Positions 12,973 to 19,858 of a stretch of DNA of 29,429 bases are shown piece by piece (the stretch's first letter is position 1; each line of letters begins with the position of its first letter). Both the position numbers and the translations under genes were made by a program. The notes beneath the pieces were generated by a model. The model made no database searches, had not been told where the DNA came from, and worked only from the letters and a program-made list of their open reading frames with translations. The stretch covers positions 1 to 29,429 of the forward strand of contig JAQUND010000006.1 of the NCBI GenBank assembly GCA_028717785.1. The letters are read 5' to 3'. This DNA comes from Candidatus Nanoarchaeia archaeon (lineage in GTDB: Archaea; Nanoarchaeota; Nanoarchaeia; SCGC-AAA011-G17; JAFCDX01).

Positions 12973-14628
12973 TTAGCCCTTTTTCAGTATATCATCTATT
13001 ATCGAAGAAGCACTTTCTAAAGAACTAACATCCATACTAATAGGTGTTATAAAACTTTCTTGCGTGTCTATAGTTGTAGATCTATCCTTAGATGCTTGTT
13101 TACCAATATTTTTCTTTTCATTGTTCAAAGCATCATCTATTCCAAGAGCGAATTTTGATATAAGTTTTAAATTGCTTTCTTCTATTTTTATATTTTTAGC
13201 AAAACAATCTATATAAGTTTGTGGAACAAATTCTGCAGCTTTATTGAAAACTCGTTTTGCAGCACGAAATGAGCGAACTATTGGGTTGTTAGAAACAAGT
13301 AATCCAACTTTGCTACAAACGCCTTGTTTATTTAAATTGCAACCAAAACATTTATCATTAGATTTCAAACTATATATAAGTTTGCTTCCTGAATGTTGCA
13401 TTTTTGAATAAGTTTCTGCCATTTCAGAACAATCTGGATAAATATTTGAGTCTATAAATACGTACCCTAATTGCCCATAATATTTTTGTAATTTTTTTTC
13501 ATTTGCTGAAATAAATTGTTTTGATGCTTCAAGACCAAATTTCTTTTTAAGAGAATTTTTTACTAACTCAATTGTGTTTCCATTAGACATTAATCTAAAA
13601 GCATAATTAGTCATTGCTTTAATATCAATAGAAACGGGTTTTGATTTAGTCTCGACTTCAACACCTTGTAAAGTAGAACTAGCAAAACCTGTAAAAAACG
13701 TTTGTCTTTTGCTAAATTTTTCTGACTTTATAATTTCTTCTTTATATTTTTCAGAAAATTGTTGAAACTTATCAAAACCGTAAATCTTTGCAAGTTTTTT
13801 ACATATTTCAGATTTTGAAAGTTTTGAATTTATTCCCTGCTTATACTCGCATAACATTGATTCAAAAACAACATGTTGATCTATTAAAGAGTTTTTCTTT
13901 ACGTTATTATCGACGTCTCTAATTGAAAGATCTTTTTTGTCTATGTCTCTTTTAAATGCAACTCTTGCTTCTTTTTCTTGGTAATAAGCTTGTTTAATTT
14001 GTTCTAGAGAGAATAAGAATTGTGCAACAACATCAATAGGTCTTTTATTAGATAATAAATCTTTATATTCTTTTATTACAGAACTAGAAACATAATCTAA
14101 TTTTGAAAACTTATTTAAAACATCATGTACAGTAGAACGACGAACTTTAAATTCATTTTTTGATTGTTCTACAATATTTGCTTGTTTGTCTTCTATATTA
14201 TTGAAACCTAAAAAAGCATACTTATTTAAAATTAATTTTATTTTTGACTGTAGATATAGAAAAGCAGAATCGCGATATGATAAAAGCAAAAAAGAACGTA
14301 TTTTTGCATAATTGTTATTCTGGTCAATCATTCTATTTACTTGCTTATCTATTGTTTTTAACTTGTTTTCACTAGAAGTTTTTTCTATTTTTTCTAGAGT
14401 GAAACGATTTTCTTTATTAGACTCTCTAGTTATATCTGAAGTCAGTTCGTTGGCTCTAGACAAACCGAAATCATTTTCAAATAAGATATTAGGCACAGAC
14501 ATTTCAGAAGGCTCGTAATCAATCTCGCTTTCAGCTAGTTTTTCTATATAATCGGGCATTGTCTTACGTGAAGATTCTTCTAAGATTCCTGAAAAACCTT
14601 GATCAAAAATACCTTGAAACATTTCCAT
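12973..14628 (-). CDS. 551-residue protein, possible virion or internal protein
   Basis: A long, helical, Lys/Ser-rich protein with no enzyme motif. Around residues 427-437 is C-F-G-C-x6-C (KCFGCNLNKQGVC), preceded by a conserved-looking block (LGYVFIDSNIYPDCSEM). I associate that combination, a 'YxFIDxS...C' block followed by a small Cys cluster, with large proteins from uncultivated giant phages; this comes from memory and is unverified. The N-terminal half has long helices with heptad character. AAAGGAGAAAAG precedes the ATG. Size, composition and place among small unknown genes suit a structural or injected virion protein. Confidence 0.6.
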   Translation of the reverse strand: MEMFQGIFDQGFSGILEESSRKTMPDYIEKLAESEIDYEPSEMSVPNILFENDFGLSRANELTSDITRESNKENRFTLEKIEKTSSENKLKTIDKQVNRMIDQNNNYAKIRSFLLLSYRDSAFLYLQSKIKLILNKYAFLGFNNIEDKQANIVEQSKNEFKVRRSTVHDVLNKFSKLDYVSSSVIKEYKDLLSNKRPIDVVAQFLFSLEQIKQAYYQEKEARVAFKRDIDKKDLSIRDVDNNVKKNSLIDQHVVFESMLCEYKQGINSKLSKSEICKKLAKIYGFDKFQQFSEKYKEEIIKSEKFSKRQTFFTGFASSTLQGVEVETKSKPVSIDIKAMTNYAFRLMSNGNTIELVKNSLKKKFGLEASKQFISANEKKLQKYYGQLGYVFIDSNIYPDCSEMAETYSKMQHSGSKLIYSLKSNDKCFGCNLNKQGVCSKVGLLVSNNPIVRSFRAAKRVFNKAAEFVPQTYIDCFAKNIKIEESNLKLISKFALGIDDALNNEKKNIGKQASKDRSTTIDTQESFITPISMDVSSLESASSIIDDILKKG

Positions 14629-14680
14629 CTTTTCTCCTTTTTCGCTTCTCCTCTTATTACAAGAGTAGTTGTTGAAGCAT

Positions 14681-14878
14681 TTATGATAATAATTGTTTTA
14701 TATCTTCCAAAATTTGTTCTTCAGTTTTTGCGTTTTCTTCACCTGATATATAATCCATAAAGTCTTTTTCATACCATTTTTCAAATTCATGTCCCGATAA
14801 CATTCAAAGAATTTTTGTTTCTTTTTCGTAATTGTTACAATATTTCAATAATGAATCTACCACTTTGTTTGTTTTCAT
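14681..14878 (-). pseudogene. 65-codon ORF interrupted by an in-frame TGA
   Basis: From the ATG at 14878 the frame reads MKTNKVVDSLLKYCNNYEKE..., meets TGA at 14806-14804, and continues at once in the same frame with ATG and 39 more codons (MLSGHEFEKWYEKDFMDY...) to TAA at 14683-14681. Both halves look like protein and join into a sensible helical sequence, so this appears to be one small gene with a nonsense codon, or a pair of coupled ORFs with re-initiation at the ATG right after the stop. General recoding of TGA is not supported, since other genes here end in TGA. The start has only a weak binding site. The function is unknown. Confidence 0.5.
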
Positions 14879-14889
14879 TTTTCGTCACT

Positions 14890-15162
14890 TTAACTAAGTT
14901 CATTTGCTTGAGAATTTTTCAATTCTTCTAATAAATCAAAAAATGCTATAATACCATTATCAAATTTATCGAATTCGTTTAAACAATCTGTATCGTATTT
15001 TAAATCAATTTCACGTAACGCTACTCTCCATTCGTCTTCATTTATATTTTTTCTCAATTCTTCGACAAATAACTTGACTTTTTTTAAATCCAACTTAAAT
15101 TTTCTAAAATTAGCTTTAGAAGAAATAAGTTCTTTGACTAATTTTTCAACTCTTATAGTCAT
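14890..15162 (-). CDS. Small helical protein, unknown
   Basis: A 90-residue, charged, mostly helical protein (begins MTIRVEKLVKELISSKANF) with no motif I can name. AAGGAA lies 5 nt before the ATG. It belongs to the run of small genes between the Gly-rich-tail protein and the interrupted ORF. Existence is well supported by the binding site and by composition; the function is unknown. Confidence 0.6.
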   Translation of the reverse strand: MTIRVEKLVKELISSKANFRKFKLDLKKVKLFVEELRKNINEDEWRVALREIDLKYDTDCLNEFDKFDNGIIAFFDLLEELKNSQANELS

Positions 15163-15212
15163 TTTATTCCTTAAACAGTTTTCTTTTTTTTATATTTTTC
15201 TTGTTTTTTAAA

Positions 15213-16082
15213 TCAAGTTTTTTCTTCATCTTCTTTATAAAGGGGACATGCAGGTGTTCCACCTCGAAGACCTGTACCTGGAGTGTTTTGTCTTCTTTTT
15301 CTTCTCATTCTAACAGGTCCAACACCCGCACCCCAAGGACCTGTACCGTCTGGTATACCAGGACCTTTTATCTTTCCTGATTCTTTATTAGCACTATGTT
15401 CCAGAACTTCAAATTGTGTAGGTGAAATACCTGCACTCTTTATCAATTTTACTTCATAATCACCATATTGATATTCAGTATCACTTATTTTCTTCCCTGG
15501 GCGTTTTTTTATTTCTTTTAAAATATCAGCTTTTGTTCCGGCTTCACCAGATTGTTCAAAAAATGTTGCAACTGCATCGTCAAAAGACTCTCCTTCTACA
15601 ACACCACCATCACCAGGTGTTGAACCCATAATACTATACTGTTGTTTTTTTGCTGCTCTCTTGTCAGAAATCCCTTTATCGTCTTCTTTGAATAAACGAA
15701 CTACATGTTTTTTGTCTTCAGATATCTTCCAGAAATCTCCAGTATCAAGATCTTCATAAACATCTCTTCCTGCAACTTTAAAAAGCCCTGTTCTTCTTAA
15801 TGTCATAGCAGTAGATAAATGTAAGTTTTCGTTTTCTTGTCGCATTTTTTTAAGAATAATAAAAAAATCTTCATTTACATTGCTAGGACTTATATCGAGT
15901 TTTACTCTTTGCAAAAAACTTTCAACAATATTAACAGGTAAATCAAGACATCCTAAAAACTTCTTTAATGTCTTCTCAACTCTTTCTCTATCTCCTGGAA
16001 GTTGCGAAACTGCAGTTTTAACAATTCCTCTTTTAGAAATTATTAAATCATTTAAAAAATGAGATTCTGTGTCTCTTAACAT
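15213..16082 (-). CDS. 289-residue protein with Gly/Pro-rich, Arg-rich tail
   Basis: I do not recognise the N-terminal ~200 residues, which look helical and then mixed (one stretch reads DVYEDLDTGDFWKISEDKK). The C-terminal ~50 residues are low-complexity and distinctive: GPGIPDGTGPWGAGVGPVRM, then a basic RRKRR and GTGLRGG. 'DGTGPxGxGxGP' tails recur in small phage and DUF5320-like proteins; their role is unclear, perhaps flexible binding of nucleic acid. A strong AAAGGAG precedes the ATG. The gene is visibly less AT-rich toward its 3' end than its neighbours. Confidence 0.6.
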   Translation of the reverse strand: MLRDTESHFLNDLIISKRGIVKTAVSQLPGDRERVEKTLKKFLGCLDLPVNIVESFLQRVKLDISPSNVNEDFFIILKKMRQENENLHLSTAMTLRRTGLFKVAGRDVYEDLDTGDFWKISEDKKHVVRLFKEDDKGISDKRAAKKQQYSIMGSTPGDGGVVEGESFDDAVATFFEQSGEAGTKADILKEIKKRPGKKISDTEYQYGDYEVKLIKSAGISPTQFEVLEHSANKESGKIKGPGIPDGTGPWGAGVGPVRMRRKRRQNTPGTGLRGGTPACPLYKEDEEKT

Positions 16083-16094
16083 AAAAATTCTCCT

Positions 16095-16430
16095 TTACAC
16101 TACCATAAGTTTCTTTTTCATTGATTTCAGTCTTAATACTAAACTTTTAAAATCGTCTTGTGACTCTAATACGCTTGGTGAACTTGAACTAGACAAATCA
16201 TTCATAGCAATATCTAATTCTGATGCTAAACTATTTACTTTTTCTATTAGTATTGTTGCAAGTTCTATAGCTTCATCAATATCTTTTTGTGGGACTGTAG
16301 TAACAATATTCTTCGTCTTTTCTACTATTTTAACTTCAGGTTTGACTACATTTGGTTTTTTTTCTTCTGGTTGTTCTTCTTTTACTATCTCAGCAGCAAT
16401 AATTTCTTTAATAATTTTTGATGTATTCAT
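16095..16430 (-). CDS. Small acidic/helical protein, unknown
   Basis: A 111-residue protein with an N-terminal helix, a Glu/Lys/Pro-rich linker (residues about 15-40) and a C-terminal helical domain. The linker-plus-helix layout suggests a small scaffold or adaptor, without specific evidence. TAGG lies close upstream of the ATG at 16430. It sits in a tight run with its neighbours, 10-12 bases apart. The overlapping plus-strand frame is a shadow. Confidence 0.55.
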   Translation of the reverse strand: MNTSKIIKEIIAAEIVKEEQPEEKKPNVVKPEVKIVEKTKNIVTTVPQKDIDEAIELATILIEKVNSLASELDIAMNDLSSSSSPSVLESQDDFKSLVLRLKSMKKKLMVV

Positions 16431-16440
16431 ATTGTACCTA

Positions 16441-16623
16441 TTAACTTGATTTCTTTTTTAAAAGTTTATTTCCTTGCATTTTCCAAACATTATTATCTGT
16501 TTTACCTTCGAAAGGGTCTTTTTTAACTGTATTAAAACTTATTCTTTCAAAATATGTTGCTTTCTTAGTAATTGGAAGACCCATAGCTTTTGCAAGTACA
16601 TTTGATTCGTCAACTCTAAGCAT
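16441..16623 (-). CDS. 60-residue unknown protein
   Basis: A small basic protein (begins MLRVDESNVLAKAMGLPITK, ends KKKSS). TAGGAG lies 8 nt before the ATG, a good site, and the spacing to both neighbours is tight (10-11 bases), so it is probably a real member of the operon. There is no motif. The central part (ISFNTVKKDPFEGKTDNNVW) reads like a short beta or extended segment. The function is unknown. Confidence 0.55.
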   Translation of the reverse strand: MLRVDESNVLAKAMGLPITKKATYFERISFNTVKKDPFEGKTDNNVWKMQGNKLLKKKSS

Positions 16624-16634
16624 TTTATTTTCTC

Positions 16635-17309
16635 CTAAAAAGCTTCTTTGATTTCATAATCAACTTCAACTAAACCTTTATCAATAGAAGTAAATACTGC
16701 ATCAGAAGTAAATATATCAGGTGTAAGGTTTGCTTTTAAATTCTTGAATTCACTATTAAAATAACCATAAACACTAGACAAAATATAGTCTAAATCGTTT
16801 TGATTTAATGCAATCTTGTTTGATACGCCATAAGAAGACATATCTTGTTTAAAATCAATAAACAAATGACCTGTTATAATATTAGTACTCTTATCATAAT
16901 TATATTTTTCCCAGTCTTCAGAAACAACAAGAGATGCAAATTTTTCAATAGAAGCAGTTTTATCTACTTTTGTTTCATCTTCTTGTTTTTCCATTTCCTC
17001 TTCTACAACATTTTGTCCGTCATCTTTTATTTTTCTTTTAACAGTAGGTTCATCTATTATCTCGAGTTCTTCAATTTGATTTGCTAAAAAACTTAAACTT
17101 TCATTTATAGATCTTCCTACGTCGCGGAGAGCATCAGGAGTAGACTGTATAACACCTTTGCTAACTTCTTTTCTTCTAACAAGATCTATTATATCTTCAA
17201 GAACAGTATTATCAGAGTAACCTTTAGTAACAGCATTAACTACAGCATGAACAAAACTCTTATTTTCAGTTTCAGTTAGAACATTTGTTCTTTCAGATTT
17301 TTTTTCCAT
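16635..17309 (-). CDS. 224-residue acidic protein, unknown
   Basis: I place the start at the ATG at 17309, which has AAAGAGGTGAG just upstream; an ATG at 17348 has no site and overlaps the putative promoter. The product starts MEKKSERTNVLTETENK, has a strongly acidic Glu/Lys-rich linker near residues 90-120, and then a globular C-terminal domain. No family is recognised. It would be the first gene of the operon running down to about 12.4 kb, with a promoter-like sequence at 17340-17368. Confidence 0.6.
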   Translation of the reverse strand: MEKKSERTNVLTETENKSFVHAVVNAVTKGYSDNTVLEDIIDLVRRKEVSKGVIQSTPDALRDVGRSINESLSFLANQIEELEIIDEPTVKRKIKDDGQNVVEEEMEKQEDETKVDKTASIEKFASLVVSEDWEKYNYDKSTNIITGHLFIDFKQDMSSYGVSNKIALNQNDLDYILSSVYGYFNSEFKNLKANLTPDIFTSDAVFTSIDKGLVEVDYEIKEAF

Positions 17310-17339
17310 ACTCACCTCTTTAAATTTATTTTTGAAATA

Positions 17340-17368
17340 TTTATACACTATTCTCCATTATTAAACAA
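17340..17368 (-). promoter_or_regulatory. Putative promoter for the 12-17 kb operon
   Basis: On the minus strand, TTGTTT (17368-17363) and TATAAA (17345-17340) are 17 bases apart. The -10 box matches five of six consensus bases, the -35 box only about three. It lies 31 bases before the chosen start at 17309 and just after the regulator gene at 17412, at the boundary between the repair region and the run of unknown genes, where a promoter is expected. Confidence 0.4.
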
Positions 17369-17411
17369 TAGAGATAAAAACTATAAAAAATTCTTAGTTT
17401 TATCTATATAG

Positions 17412-18122
17412 TCAAACTGAAAATTCTTCTTTAATTTTTTTCTTTGATTGAGTATGATAAAGTGAGTTATATTTTTTCAAGAGTGAAAATACTTTAAAAT
17501 ATAATGAAGCTTCTCTTGACATCTGTTGACTAGATGATTTTTTCAAATAATTTAGTCTTTTAAGTCCTAATTTAATTCTTGAACCTATAGACTCATATAA
17601 CAAATCAGGTTTTCCCTCAGAAGCACCAATTTTTTTTGCTATCTTTCTAAGATCATGATCTTTAAAATATTCTATCATAGCAATTTTTTGCTTTTTTGTT
17701 ACATGTTTGTCTAAAAATAATGACATTTTATTTACATCAATATTTCTAAAAAAACACAGTAAACTAATTCGTTTAAGAGCACGTTTTTTATAATAACATA
17801 CCATTTCTTGAGAAACTTGTAAAATTCTTCCAGCAACTTCCTGTTTTTTATTATAAAAAAATAAAAGAATTATTACACATTTCTCTATCTCAGGTAACAT
17901 ATGTTCTATAATAAAATTAATTTCATTTATCTTGTCTTCATGCGCAAGCTCTATTCTAACATTGTCTATACTACTATATAAACTATCACTATTAGAGAAA
18001 AAAAGCTCTAATAAATTATTATCTATACGCACTTCTCTCTTATATACGCTTATGTCACCACCAGGATCGAAATGACGTATAATACTAGATTTACTTAATT
18101 TCTGGAAACAATCTGAATCCAT
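17412..18122 (-). CDS. Sigma-region-4-like helix-turn-helix protein
   Basis: A 236-residue protein. Residues about 77-120 read as sigma factor region 4: a first helix (EIEKCVIILLFFYNKK), then EVAGRILQVSQEMVCYYKKR, where a helix, a turn at VSQ and a recognition helix can be placed, followed by the usual basic ALKRI. This is the DNA-reading domain that contacts -35 boxes in sigma factors and is found alone in phage regulators. The remaining C-terminal half is basic and helical. It lies directly upstream of the putative promoter for the next operon and could control later genes. The exact family is not identified, and no region 2 is visible. Confidence 0.6.
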   Translation of the reverse strand: MDSDCFQKLSKSSIIRHFDPGGDISVYKREVRIDNNLLELFFSNSDSLYSSIDNVRIELAHEDKINEINFIIEHMLPEIEKCVIILLFFYNKKQEVAGRILQVSQEMVCYYKKRALKRISLLCFFRNIDVNKMSLFLDKHVTKKQKIAMIEYFKDHDLRKIAKKIGASEGKPDLLYESIGSRIKLGLKRLNYLKKSSSQQMSREASLYFKVFSLLKKYNSLYHTQSKKKIKEEFSV

Positions 18123-18124
18123 TT

Positions 18125-18274
18125 TTATTGTTCCTCAGATGCTGCTTTTTGTTTACATTCGTCACAAACTTTTCTTCCATTTATTGTTGTTACAGCTGGT
18201 TTTTGACCACAAATTTCACATGTTCCCAAAGAAAACACAGTAAAAGGTGTGGGAGTCCCTTGTTTATAAAACAT
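18125..18274 (-). CDS. Small zinc-ribbon protein
   Basis: A 49-residue protein beginning MFYKQGTPTPFTVFSLGTCE, with C19-x2-C22 and C37-x2-C40 separated by 14 residues: a treble-clef or zinc-ribbon knuckle. AAGGAG lies 6 nt before the ATG at 18274. It sits 11 bases below the ligase-like gene and 2 bases above the sigma-like gene, so the three are one unit. Small zinc ribbons often bind nucleic acid or RNA polymerase; with the regulator next door, a transcription accessory role is possible but unproven. Confidence 0.75.
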   Translation of the reverse strand: MFYKQGTPTPFTVFSLGTCEICGQKPAVTTINGRKVCDECKQKAASEEQ

Positions 18275-18285
18275 AAAAATTCTCC

Positions 18286-19191
18286 TTAGAAAACACAATC
18301 TTCTAGCTTTTTATCTTCGCGCATTTGTATAAAACGTGCTTCTTGATACTTATTATCGTTTTCGTTTTTTTCAGAAGCTAACAATTCGAAAACTTTACCA
18401 ATTATTTTTTCTTTATTGTCATACAAATTAATTCTACTATCATTACTATGAACAGGAACATTCATTATCTTTATTAATTTATTATTTACTAACTGTCCAC
18501 CTTCTAAAGCAACAACCATGTTTTTAAGATCTTCTTTATCTTTATTTTCAACATATCCCATAACAATCATAAAATATTGTTTTGGTACTTTATAAATTTT
18601 ACAATAAACACTTTGTTTAAATCTATATTTAGCAGCAAGATCTTTAAATAAAAAAAGATCTATATTTTGTTTTCTAAATTGTTCAAAAACGTCTTTTTTG
18701 TTTTTTGAAAAAAATTGTTGTACCTTTACATTCTCTGTATCGTTAAACACTTTACTTATAAGAGACTTTCTATCAAACAATGGTAGTTCAAAAATTTCTT
18801 TTCTATTTAGATATATTAAGTCTGTGATATAAAACTTTGCAGCATCAATAATTTTATTATCTAATCTATCGAGTTTTAAAAAACGATATGCTTCAGACTT
18901 ATTATTATTAAATGTAATATAACCTTCAAACAACGTTTGTTCAGGTAAATTATTAGATTTTATTTCTTTAATTATATTTTCTAATTGTTCAAGTTTGTCT
19001 TTCTGTTTATAACTTTCTTTTTTCCCATGAAAATCAAGCTTATTACAAGCTTCAACACGACATTGATATCTTATACCAAGATGTGTAGGTTCAATTATCC
19101 ATTGATCAGAATACCATAGTTTGTCTTGCTCCATCTCGCTATTAAAATATCCTATACTTCTACCTTCCATTAAGTCAACAAAATCAATCAT
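18286..19191 (-). CDS. Degenerate ATP-dependent DNA ligase homologue (probably inactive)
   Basis: A 301-residue protein whose layout follows the nucleotidyltransferase domain of ATP-dependent DNA ligases but with key residues changed. The motif I position reads EPTHLGIR (residues 34-41) where ligases have EPKLDGIR, so the adenylated Lys and the following Asp are lost. The motif III position reads FEGYI (about 88-92), lacking the second acidic residue. Motif IIIa is well kept: FYITDLIYLNRKEIFELPLF (120-139), then DRKSLI. Motif IV is divergent (DLFLFKD, 178-184) but keeps its Lys, followed by an AAKYR-like match and a motif V-like CKIYK. Ligation should not be possible; DNA-end binding or sensing is plausible. 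It sits in a tight run with a NYN nuclease and SbcC. Confidence 0.55.
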   Translation of the reverse strand: MIDFVDLMEGRSIGYFNSEMEQDKLWYSDQWIIEPTHLGIRYQCRVEACNKLDFHGKKESYKQKDKLEQLENIIKEIKSNNLPEQTLFEGYITFNNNKSEAYRFLKLDRLDNKIIDAAKFYITDLIYLNRKEIFELPLFDRKSLISKVFNDTENVKVQQFFSKNKKDVFEQFRKQNIDLFLFKDLAAKYRFKQSVYCKIYKVPKQYFMIVMGYVENKDKEDLKNMVVALEGGQLVNNKLIKIMNVPVHSNDSRINLYDNKEKIIGKVFELLASEKNENDNKYQEARFIQMREDKKLEDCVF

Positions 19192-19222
19192 TTTTCTCTC
19201 GAAACAATTAAATTTATACTAT

Positions 19223-19822
19223 TTATTTTTTCTTAAATTCTTCAAATAAAAATGTCTCATCTATTTCAAAAAATTTCGATGCAATAGATTTTAATTCTTG
19301 TGAAGTTGAATTTTTTATATTAGAAAACGAACAAACTTCAACTTGTATATTTTGTGCTTTCAAAAATTCAACTAAAGCAACAAAATCTCCATCACCTGAA
19401 ACTAAAATAACAGTATCTAGTTTGTCTTTGTCTGTAATTACATCTATTACTATCTCAACATCAAGATTACCTTTTGCAGACCCATCACTTCTTTTCATTA
19501 AATCTTTTGAAACTATACTATAACCTACTTGTTTCATAAAACTAACAAAATTAGTATTATCATTATCGCCTTTTACAAGATAAGCATTTGCAACAACTAA
19601 CTTTCTTCCCCTTATAATACTTTCAGTTAATTTTTTAAAATCAATTTTTTTATTAAAAGAATCTTTTGCGCCATAATAAACATTTTGAATATCAACATAA
19701 ATACCAATACGTTCATCTTGAGTGTTTCTGTTTTCTGCTCTTATCTGAAATAAAAACTCATCCTTAAAAAAATCAACAGATTCTAATAATTTTTTATAAT
19801 TTTCTATTTTATTTTCTTTCAT
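19223..19822 (-). CDS. NYN-domain (LabA/DUF88-type) nuclease
   Basis: A 199-residue protein with a NYN domain from about residue 36. Motifs: IGIYVDIQNVYY with D44 and N47, a second acidic motif GNLDVEIVIDV, and VSGDGDF with its Asp residues, which together form the PIN-like metal site. NYN proteins are metal-dependent nucleases, usually acting on RNA, sometimes on DNA. The ATG at 19822 is preferred over a GTG at 19837. The gene lies between SbcC (37 bases upstream) and the ligase-like gene, suggesting a role in nucleic-acid processing during phage growth. The substrate is unknown. Confidence 0.88.
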   Translation of the reverse strand: MKENKIENYKKLLESVDFFKDEFLFQIRAENRNTQDERIGIYVDIQNVYYGAKDSFNKKIDFKKLTESIIRGRKLVVANAYLVKGDNDNTNFVSFMKQVGYSIVSKDLMKRSDGSAKGNLDVEIVIDVITDKDKLDTVILVSGDGDFVALVEFLKAQNIQVEVCSFSNIKNSTSQELKSIASKFFEIDETFLFEEFKKK

Positions 19823-19858
19823 TATAAATACCTGCACTTATAAATATAAAACAGTCTT

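Noticed and set aside
16069..16449. 126-codon plus-strand ORF
   Set aside because: It lies exactly opposite the 111-residue minus-strand gene, which has a better start and fits the operon; the Ser/Phe/Ile-rich product is typical of an antisense shadow.
17043..17060. GGTTCATCT resembling the start of the I-E repeat complement
   Set aside because: Only 9 bases match, the palindromic core is absent, and it lies inside a coding sequence. A chance match.
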